Positions 39,329-45,034 of a DNA stretch of 45,034 nucleotides are shown piece by piece. The translations under genes were made by a program, and so were the position numbers. Position 1 is the first letter of the stretch; each line of letters starts with the position of its first letter. The notes under the pieces are model-generated. The model was given only the letters and a program-made list of their open reading frames with translations, was not told the origin of the DNA and made no database searches. This stretch comes from Selenomonadaceae bacterium (GTDB lineage: Bacteria; Bacillota; Negativicutes; Selenomonadales; Selenomonadaceae), in assembly GCA_017470715.1 (NCBI GenBank), contig JAFUYE010000066.1:1-45034 (forward strand). Direction: 5' to 3'.

Positions 39329-40339
39329 TTAAAGCGACATGCGTTTTGCGAGTTGAGCGGCTTCAGTCATGAGAGTTTGCGCCTGATGAAGTTTCGTTTC
39401 GGCAGATTTTATCGTCAAAGCGTTTTTGTCGTCGAGCCACTTGGAATAATCGTCCGCGTAATCAATGCACAGGTCGCAAATCTTCATGTACAGGTTGTGC
39501 AAAGTTTCGGCGTCTTTCGGCACGTGCAACGAAAAAAATTCCTGCTTGCGAGTTTCCCAATCCTTTTTATACACGTCGGTCATCAAATTTTTCAATTCCG
39601 AACGCGTATTGTCCTGTCCGAGACTGCCGAGCGAAAGAATTGTGCCGAATTTTTGTTCAGCCTCACGAATTGCCAATTCATGACGCATATTTATTTCGGC
39701 AACCTTCGCAAGGTAATCGCCGATTTGAGCTTTGCGAACTTGAGCAACCTGCGCGACGAAATCTTGAAAATTTTGCACGCGAACAATTTGCCAGCGTTCA
39801 TCTTCTTGACGGGCAAGGACGATACGAATCGGGAATTCGCGATCTAGTTCCGGCTGAAAAATAATCACGTCCGCAAAAGCTTCGTTTTCGTTGGCGTCGT
39901 TGCGTTCGATATTTTTGACGCCGTGAACTTCAATGTTGTTGAGTCCCGTGCGCTGAATCAAATCTGCAACGCCCAGATTTTCTTGCGTGTTTAAATCGCC
40001 CGTCGAAACGTAGGAATCAACCGCCGCCTTCAAACTCAAAAGCAACGGAGCGCGCAACATCTGCGTGAAATTCCGAATCGCGTCGCGGGTTTCGGGCACC
40101 ATTGCGCTATCGAAATTCGTCAAGCCGTCAACAAAACCGTCGTAGCCCGAATCAAGCACGCTGTCCAAATTAACTGCGCGGTGAAATTCTTTAACGTCGT
40201 GTTTCTCTATTGACTTTTCGACAGATTTTATCGCAAATTCGGGGGTATCGGTGCCGGTGTGGAAAAAGTACCAGCCGCCGCCCGCCAAAATCACGACAGC
40301 CGCGCCGACTCCCGCCGCCAATTTGATTCGTTTGTTCAT
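39329..40339 (-). CDS. Membrane-anchored protein, DUF2939-like
   Basis: Protein of 336 residues from ATG 40339, which follows GGAGGCGCG; the frame is open to 40582 but overlaps coaE and lacks an RBS there. One N-terminal transmembrane segment (LAAGVGAAVVILAGGGWYFF) is followed by an extracytoplasmic region opening TPEFAIKSVEKSIEKHDVKEFHRAVNLDSVLD. That opening resembles the DUF2939 pattern, in which an 'A-I-x-x-x-D' helix precedes a conserved 'vD'. The C-terminal half is a helical region with the motif ICDLCIDYADDYSKWLDDK. The function is unknown. Confidence 0.72.
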   Translation of the reverse strand: MNKRIKLAAGVGAAVVILAGGGWYFFHTGTDTPEFAIKSVEKSIEKHDVKEFHRAVNLDSVLDSGYDGFVDGLTNFDSAMVPETRDAIRNFTQMLRAPLLLSLKAAVDSYVSTGDLNTQENLGVADLIQRTGLNNIEVHGVKNIERNDANENEAFADVIIFQPELDREFPIRIVLARQEDERWQIVRVQNFQDFVAQVAQVRKAQIGDYLAKVAEINMRHELAIREAEQKFGTILSLGSLGQDNTRSELKNLMTDVYKKDWETRKQEFFSLHVPKDAETLHNLYMKICDLCIDYADDYSKWLDDKNALTIKSAETKLHQAQTLMTEAAQLAKRMSL

Positions 40340-40497
40340 GTTCGCGCCTCCAAAAAAATCTTTTGCCGTGTTGATTCTGCCGCGTCGAAAAATTTCCTGC
40401 CCGCTAAAAAATTTCTGAGGCAACTTGTTTTCGGACGTGACAGAGAAAATTTCCGTCGAGCTGTCAAACAAATTGCCCTGCCGAAAATTTCCGGTCG

Positions 40498-41088
40498 CTA
40501 AAAAATTCTGCCGCGCATTGCCGCTTTGATTTGCTTGCCGACTTTGCCTTCGTTCGTTATGACAAAATCCGCCCGCGAACAAATTTCCTCGGTCGACATT
40601 TGCGAATTTATTCGCGCCAAAGCCTGTTCGGCCGTCAATTTATCGCGTGCCATGAGCCTGCCGACTTGTGTTCTGCGTTTGACACGCACCGCCCAAACTT
40701 CGTCGCACAAAATTTCCCAGCCCGCTTCAAAAAGCAACGGCACTTCCAAAATTACAAGCCGAATTCCCGCCGAATTGCACTCAACCAAAAAATCTCGCGT
40801 GCAGTTGAGCAAAATCGGATGTGCCACGGAATTTATCCACTCGCGTTCTTCGGGCTTGTTGAAAATTATTTCGCCGATAGATTTTTTGTCGAGCATTCCG
40901 TCCGCCGTGACGATTTTTTTTCCGAAATGGCGCACGTAAATTTCAAACAGCGCGCCGCCCGGTAAAGTCAGCCAACGCGTTATTTCGTCCACGTCGAAAG
41001 TTGTCGCGCCCGATTTTCGCAGACGCCACGCCACCGCAGATTTTCCGCAAGCAATTCCGCCCGTCAAACCGATTATGTACAAAGTCAT
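40498..41088 (-). CDS. coaE: Dephospho-CoA kinase
   Basis: Last enzyme of coenzyme A synthesis, phosphorylating the 3'-OH of dephospho-CoA. 196 residues from ATG 41088 with CGGAGTG upstream; an upstream start at 41112 is less likely. P-loop GLTGGIACGKS, then FDVDEITRWL, LDKKSIGEIIFN, VAHPIL, LEVPLLFEAGW and the lid region RLMARDKLTAEQALARINSQM with ADFVITNEG. All expected residues are present. Confidence 0.95.
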   Translation of the reverse strand: MTLYIIGLTGGIACGKSAVAWRLRKSGATTFDVDEITRWLTLPGGALFEIYVRHFGKKIVTADGMLDKKSIGEIIFNKPEEREWINSVAHPILLNCTRDFLVECNSAGIRLVILEVPLLFEAGWEILCDEVWAVRVKRRTQVGRLMARDKLTAEQALARINSQMSTEEICSRADFVITNEGKVGKQIKAAMRGRIF

Positions 41089-41144
41089 CACTCCGAAAAA
41101 TTTTTCCGCCATTATACCCGTCTCGTCAATTTCAGTCTAATTTC

Positions 41145-41173
41145 TTGCAAGAAATTTTCGATTGGTATATACT
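41145..41173 (+). promoter_or_regulatory. Promoter for the glucosaminidase gene
   Basis: TTGCAA (41145-41150), 17-base spacer, TATACT (41168-41173). The -35 lies inside the perfect 14-base palindrome TTTCTTGCAAGAAA (41141-41154), a possible operator. Confidence 0.6.
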
Positions 41174-41223
41174 TCGCAACGGTTAAAGGATTAACTGAAA
41201 AATTTCTGTAGAGGTGATTCCAT

Positions 41224-41991
41224 TTGAGGTTGGAAGGCAAACGACTGAAAAATTTTATTGCAGCGGGAGTGCTCGGCATGTTTGCGTTTTCGTTTCCGTT
41301 GACGGCACATGCGAACGTTAAAAGAATTCACGACCCGAAAGTCGAAGCCAAGTCAATTCAGCGGGAAGAAAACCGCATCCCCACATTGCGCGAACAAGTC
41401 GAAAAAGTTGTTATCGCGCCCGTAAAAGAAGCTTTTAAAGTCGATGTGCCCGAAAATGTTTCCGTCAAGCCGACGGTTTCAGTTTCCGACACGTCAATTA
41501 TCGGCACGCCAATCGCTACGCAAAAACAATGCGTTAAATATCTCTTGCGCAACAATCCGAATCCGAATTTGCCCGTTTCGGCGGAACAAATTGTCGCGTA
41601 TTATTACGAAGAAGGTCGCCGCGAGGGAATTCGTCCCGACGTGGCTTTTTGTCAGGCACTCAAGGAAACGGGCTTTTTTCGTTACGGCGGTGATGTCGTC
41701 CCCGAACAGAACAATTATTGCGGGCTCGGCACGACGGGCGGCGGCGTGAAAGGCGAATATTTTGCAACCCCGCAAATCGGCGTTCGTGCGCACATTCAGC
41801 ATCTGTTGGCGTATTCGTCAACGCGGCGTCCGACAACGCCCGTCGTTGATCCGCGCTACAGTCTTGTTCGTCAAGCTTACGGCTCGCGAACTTTGGGCAC
41901 GTGGCAAGATTTAAACGGTCGCTGGGCTGTCCCCGGCAATTACTACGGGCAAGAAATTTTGTCCATGTTCAGAGACATTTTGGTTCAGTGA
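41224..41991 (+). CDS. Secreted glucosaminidase-type peptidoglycan hydrolase
   Basis: Protein of 255 residues starting with TTG (RBS GAGGTGA). Signal peptide FIAAGVLGMFAFSFPLTAHA. Residues about 110-255 form a Glucosaminidase domain (PF01832-type): EQIVAYYYEEGRREGIRPDVAFCQALKETGFF with the putative catalytic Glu in LKETG, then NNYCGLGTTGGG and GVRAHIQHLLAYSS. It probably cuts glycan strands in the cell wall. The final 40 codons are duplicated downstream (42021-42143), and a weaker third copy follows. Confidence 0.88.
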   Translation: MRLEGKRLKNFIAAGVLGMFAFSFPLTAHANVKRIHDPKVEAKSIQREENRIPTLREQVEKVVIAPVKEAFKVDVPENVSVKPTVSVSDTSIIGTPIATQKQCVKYLLRNNPNPNLPVSAEQIVAYYYEEGRREGIRPDVAFCQALKETGFFRYGGDVVPEQNNYCGLGTTGGGVKGEYFATPQIGVRAHIQHLLAYSSTRRPTTPVVDPRYSLVRQAYGSRTLGTWQDLNGRWAVPGNYYGQEILSMFRDILVQ

Positions 41992-42020
41992 AAAATAATT
42001 TCGTGTCCGCCAAAAAAATT

Positions 42021-42143
42021 CGTCAAGCTTACGGCTCGCAAACTTTGGGCACGTGGCAAGATTTAAACGGTCGCCGGGCTGTCCCCGGCAATTACTGCGG
42101 GCAAGAAATTTTGTCCATGTTCAGAGACATTTTGGTTCAGTGA
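42021..42143 (+). pseudogene. Duplicated 3' tail of the glucosaminidase gene
   Basis: A 123-base copy of 41869-41991 with three differences, all changing an amino acid (Arg to Gln, Trp to Arg, Tyr to Cys). It keeps the frame and stop but has no start codon or RBS, so it is an untranslated fragment. Confidence 0.85.
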
Positions 42144-42182
42144 CGCCAAAAATTTAATAGTCGACGCGGCTGAGCCGGCAAA

Positions 42183-42219
42183 AAAATTTTGTTGTTCAGA
42201 TGCATTTTGATTCAATGAG
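42183..42219 (+). repeat. Degenerate third copy of the glucosaminidase end
   Basis: TTGTTCAGATGCATTTTGAT and the following TCAATGA align with the last ~35 bases of the gene (GTTCAGAGACATTTTGGTTCAGTGA region) with several substitutions and a short gap. Its end supplies the GAGG of the next gene's ribosome binding site. Confidence 0.6.
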
Positions 42220-42227
42220 GTTGTTTT

Positions 42228-43214
42228 ATGTCTGAAAAAAATCTTAATTGGGCGGTGCTCGGCGTCGGTGTCATTGCCAACGAAATGGCAAACGCTCTTC
42301 GCAAGCAGGGAAAAAATTTGTACGGCGTCGCAAACCGCACGCACGACAAAGCCGTTGCCTTCGCGGAAAAATATTCCGTCCCGAAAGTTTACGGCGCGAT
42401 TGACGAAATTTTTTCCGACCCGAATGTCGACGTGATTTACATAACCACGCCGCACAATACGCATTACCAATTCATGAAACGCGCACTCGAAGCGGGCAAA
42501 AATATTTTTGTCGAAAAATCCGTGACGCTCAACAGCCGCGAACTCGACGAAATGATTGCACTTGCCGCCGAAAAAAATCTTGTGCTCGCCGAAGCAATGA
42601 CGATTTGGCACATGCCGCTTTACAAAAAACTTTGGCAAAAAATTTCCGAAGGCGAATTCGGCAAAGTTCAACTCATCACGATGAATTTCGGCAGTTTCAA
42701 GCCCTACGACATGCGCAACAGATTTTTTAACATGAATTTGGCGGGCGGCGCACTTTTGGATATTGGCGTCTACGCGCTGTCGATTGTCCGCAGTTTCATG
42801 GACGAAAAGCCCGACGAAATTTTGAGTCAGTGGAAACCTTCGCCGACGGGCTCGGACGAAATGGCGACGATTCTGCTGAAAAATTCTTGCGGGCAAATGG
42901 CGACGGTTGCGCTGTCAATGCACTCCAAACAGCCGAAACGCGCCGTCATAAGTTGCGAACGCGGTTACATTGAGATTGTCGAATATCCCCGTGCGGACAA
43001 GGCGATTTTCGTCGACGCGGAAACGGGCGAAGTCACGGAAATTTTTTCGGGCGAACGTGCGGACGCTTTACTTTATGAAATGAACGACATGGAACACGCG
43101 ATTTTGAGCGGCGACGCCACGGCAATGAAACTCAATTTTTCCAAAGACGTAATGGACATCATGACGACGCTCCGCAAAGAGTGGAAACTTCAATACCCGA
43201 ACGAAAATTGGTGA
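42228..43214 (+). CDS. Gfo/Idh/MocA-family NAD(P)-dependent oxidoreductase
   Basis: Protein of 328 residues. Rossmann start WAVLGVGVIANEMANAL, then YITTPHNTHYQFMKRALEAGKNIFVEKSVTLN, which carries the conserved catalytic Lys (here EKS instead of the usual EKP), and GGALLDIGVYALSIVRSF in the C-terminal sheet domain. Relatives oxidise sugars, inositol or dihydrodiols such as trans-1,2-dihydrobenzenediol; the substrate is not assignable. RBS GAGG. It is followed after 10 bases by a permease gene, so the two may be cotranscribed. Confidence 0.92.
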   Translation: MSEKNLNWAVLGVGVIANEMANALRKQGKNLYGVANRTHDKAVAFAEKYSVPKVYGAIDEIFSDPNVDVIYITTPHNTHYQFMKRALEAGKNIFVEKSVTLNSRELDEMIALAAEKNLVLAEAMTIWHMPLYKKLWQKISEGEFGKVQLITMNFGSFKPYDMRNRFFNMNLAGGALLDIGVYALSIVRSFMDEKPDEILSQWKPSPTGSDEMATILLKNSCGQMATVALSMHSKQPKRAVISCERGYIEIVEYPRADKAIFVDAETGEVTEIFSGERADALLYEMNDMEHAILSGDATAMKLNFSKDVMDIMTTLRKEWKLQYPNENW

Positions 43215-43224
43215 GCTTTAAAAC

Positions 43225-44559
43225 ATGTCCGAAAATAAAATGCAACGCGGTTTGAAAAACCGTCACTTGCAAATGATCGCGCTCGGCACTGCGGTCGGCA
43301 CGGGGCTTTTTTACGGCTCGACGGCGACAATCGCAATGGCGGGACCTGCAGTCTCGTTGAGTTATTTAATCGGCGGGATTGTTATTTTTTTGATTGTCCG
43401 AATGCTCGGCGAGATGAGCGTCGAAGAACCCGTATCGGGCTCGTTCAGCTACTACGCCGCGAAATATTGGGGCAAGTTCCCCGGTTTTCTTGCGGGCTGG
43501 AATTACTGGTTTTTGTATATTCTCGTGAGCATGGCGGAACTTTCTGCCGTGTCGATTTATCTGGGCTACTGGTTCCCCGATTTACCGAAATGGGTTGGCG
43601 TGCTTGCGTGTCTGATAATTATCACCGTGATTAATTTGGTGACGGTCAGCGCATACGGCGAAATAGAATTTTGGATGGCGGCGATAAAAATTTCCGCGAT
43701 TATCGGAATGATTTTGCTCGGCTCGTGGTACATTGCAAACGACCCCGATCCGTTTCCGGAAAATTTTTCAAACCTTTGGGATCACGGCGGATTTTTCCCG
43801 AACGGCGTCAGCGGAATGATTATGTCGCTTGCGCCCGTGCTGTTCAGTTTCGGCGGCATTGAATTAATCGGAATCACGGCGGGCGAGGCGCAAAATCCCG
43901 ACAAGACAATTCCCCGCGCAATAAATCAAGTTATCTACCGCATTTTGATTTTTTACGTCGGCACGATGATTGTTTTGATGACGCTGTGGCCGTGGAATGA
44001 AGTCGGCAAAGACGCAAGCCCCTTCGTGCAAATTTTCGACAACGCGGGCTTTCCCGCGACGGCAAACATTTTGAATTTCGTCGTGCTGACGGCGGCGATA
44101 AGCGTTTACAACAGCGCGATTTACTCAAATTCGCGAATGCTTTTCGGTCTGGCGAAATCGAACAACGCGCCGAAATTTTTTGAAAAACTTTCAAGTCGCG
44201 GCGTCCCCGTCAACGGAATTTTGGTCTCGTCGGGAATAACTTTGTTGGCGGCGGTGCTGAATTATCTTTTGCCCGACGAAGTTTTTATGTACATGATGGC
44301 AATCGTCACGGGCGCGGTCGTAATCAGCTGGGCTTTGATTGTCATAACGCACTTGAAATTCCGCAAGCACTGCGAATCAACGGGCGTCGTCCCGAAATTT
44401 AAATCGCTGTTCTATCCCGTCGCGGATTATTTGTGTCTGGCGTTTTTGGCGGGAATTTTAATCATAATGGCGACAATGGACGACATGCGGCCGGCGGTTA
44501 TCGTAATGCCGATTTGGATTTTGGCAATCCGGTTGTTCTACAAATCGAAACGCCGTTAA
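43225..44559 (+). CDS. Amino acid permease (APC superfamily, AAT family)
   Basis: Protein of 444 residues with about twelve hydrophobic segments. It has the AAT family opening RGLKNRHLQMIALGTAVGTGLFYGS, EMSVEEPVSGSFSYYAAKYWG, SFGGIELIGITAGEAQNPDKTIPRAINQV and NSRMLFGLAKSNNAPKFFEKLSSRGVPV. It should import an amino acid by proton symport; similar proteins carry aromatic amino acids, lysine, proline or alanine. Specificity is not evident. Confidence 0.93.
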   Translation: MSENKMQRGLKNRHLQMIALGTAVGTGLFYGSTATIAMAGPAVSLSYLIGGIVIFLIVRMLGEMSVEEPVSGSFSYYAAKYWGKFPGFLAGWNYWFLYILVSMAELSAVSIYLGYWFPDLPKWVGVLACLIIITVINLVTVSAYGEIEFWMAAIKISAIIGMILLGSWYIANDPDPFPENFSNLWDHGGFFPNGVSGMIMSLAPVLFSFGGIELIGITAGEAQNPDKTIPRAINQVIYRILIFYVGTMIVLMTLWPWNEVGKDASPFVQIFDNAGFPATANILNFVVLTAAISVYNSAIYSNSRMLFGLAKSNNAPKFFEKLSSRGVPVNGILVSSGITLLAAVLNYLLPDEVFMYMMAIVTGAVVISWALIVITHLKFRKHCESTGVVPKFKSLFYPVADYLCLAFLAGILIIMATMDDMRPAVIVMPIWILAIRLFYKSKRR

Positions 44560-44651
44560 AAAATATTTTAGCTGTTAGCTTAGATCTTTTAGGGTTGTAA
44601 CTCTCGGCTAAAAGCTAAAAGCTCCGTTACGTATTGCAATTTAAATTTGCT

Positions 44652-44681
44652 CCCCGAAAAATTTTTCGCGGGGCGTTTTTT
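44652..44681 (+). terminator. Intrinsic terminator after the amino acid permease
   Basis: CCCCG...CGGGG stem with an internal AAAAATTTTT pairing, followed by a T-run. Confidence 0.75.
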
Positions 44682-44682
44682 G

Positions 44683-44711
44683 TTGACGCCGAAACTTTCT
44701 GAAAGTATAAT
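44683..44711 (+). promoter_or_regulatory. Sigma-70 promoter for the PTS IIA gene
   Basis: TTGACG (44683-44688), 17-base spacer, TATAAT (44706-44711). Confidence 0.8.
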
Positions 44712-44779
44712 TCAAGCGGACTATCATAATGGTTTACATGGGTGTTTTACAAAACTTTTTCAGAAGGGTGTGGTTTTTT

Positions 44780-45034
44780 ATGGCGAAAGATATTCGCATA
44801 AGCAGCCCGCTGAACGGTAAGTTGGTTCCGTTAAACTCAATCAACGACCCCGTTTTTGCGAGCGGTGCAATGGGACGCGGTGTTGCCGTACAAGACCCGA
44901 AGGGGCAAGTTTTCGCGCCTTTTGACGGCGAGATAACTGTTTTCTTCCCGACGGGTCACGCTATCGGTCTCAAATCGAACGACGGCATTGAATTGCTGAT
45001 TCACGTCGGCATGGATACCGTCAAGATGAACGGC
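44780..45034 (+). CDS. PTS glucose-type EIIA component (truncated by window end)
   Basis: The first 85 residues of a PTS EIIA(Glc)-type protein or domain: ISSPLNGKLVPLNSINDPVFASGAMGRGVAVQDPKG, FAPFDGEITVFFPTGHAIGLKSNDGIELLIHVGMDTVKMNG (both described by their ends). The two histidines of the active site, in TGHAIG and LIHVGMDTV, are present. It receives phosphate from HPr and passes it to a sugar-specific EIIB, and may regulate other transporters. RBS AGAAGG. Whether it is a free IIA or part of a larger permease cannot be seen. Confidence 0.92.
   Translation, partial: MAKDIRISSPLNGKLVPLNSINDPVFASGAMGRGVAVQDPKGQVFAPFDGEITVFFPTGHAIGLKSNDGIELLIHVGMDTVKMNG

Larger units (their letters stand above)
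44560..44779. other. 220-base spacer with inverted repeat, terminator and promoter
   Basis: An imperfect repeat AGCTGTTAGCTTAGATCTTT pairs with CTAAAAGCTAAAAGCT (44571-44622). It is followed by the terminator at 44652 and the promoter at 44683. No gene is visible. Confidence 0.65.

Noticed and set aside
41901..42143. Open frame of 80 codons covering the duplicated glucosaminidase tail
   Set aside because: It begins in another frame inside the upstream gene and only later enters the copied tail; it has no RBS, and the copy carries only amino-acid-altering changes.

Overview
The window looks like chromosomal DNA from a diderm Firmicute, most likely a member of the Negativicutes (Selenomonas/Veillonella relatives). 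It combines Firmicute-style strong Shine-Dalgarno sequences (GGAGG), frequent TTG/GTG starts and an rph-rdgB-yfcE cluster with outer-membrane hardware: a TolC-type channel, two HlyD/MacA-type adaptors and Tat export. This assignment is inference; no rRNA or species marker is present. Most genes are housekeeping or transport genes, but the spaces between them are unusually rich in hairpins, short tandem repeats and small duplications.

Layout. 1-130: end of an IS30-like element. 234-7611: mreB, then five tandem lipoprotein solute-binding paralogues, one amino-acid-type permease and one ABC ATPase with an extra C-terminal domain. The binding proteins appear circularly permuted and the ATPase tail resembles an RsbW/GHKL fold. 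7634-8083: DUF805 membrane protein. 8122-12498 (minus): an operon of PPP-type phosphatase, a degenerate FtsZ-like protein, HAD hydrolase, exported DUF4127 protein and DUF1294 protein. 12974-15729 (minus): HlyD adaptor and an ABC-2 permease fused to a UspA domain. 15909-19123: DUF1566-like coiled-coil protein, an LRAT-domain protein and a coiled-coil protein separated from it by a single in-frame TAA; a TerD-vWA protein converges on them (19199-20539). 20664-23008: serS and cysK. 23062-24351: solo TnpB element. 24354-26490 (minus): yfcE-like, rdgB, rph. 26648-28933: WecA/TagO-like transferase and wecB. 28994-29069: tRNA-Thr(CGT). 29218-34096: three Tat-signal type-B carboxylesterases. 34150-35420: three small leader-peptide genes, each with its own promoter and a near-identical terminator. 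35430-35993: three dyads and a Rep-like winged-helix protein. 36029-39120 (minus): antitoxin-like small protein, MacA-like adaptor, TolC-like channel, TatA. 39329-41088 (minus): anchored DUF2939-like protein and coaE. 41224-43214: glucosaminidase with duplicated tail fragments and a Gfo/Idh/MocA oxidoreductase. 43225-45034: amino-acid permease and the start of a PTS IIA(Glc) protein.

How parts may work together. The 1317-7611 block forms one uptake system with several receptors per translocator. The esterases carry twin-arginine signals and a tatA gene lies about 5 kb away. The leader-peptide cassettes (Nif11-type and short double-glycine leaders with unrelated tails) sit next to a MacA-TolC pair but without a visible peptidase-transporter or modifying enzyme. 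WecA/TagO-like and WecB would supply lipid-linked GlcNAc and ManNAc for envelope polysaccharide.

Best candidates for something undescribed: the permuted binding-protein array with its ABC-RsbW-like ATPase, the leader-peptide cassette array, the pseudo-FtsZ operon, the ABC-2-UspA fusion, and a covarying hairpin element present in two inverted copies.
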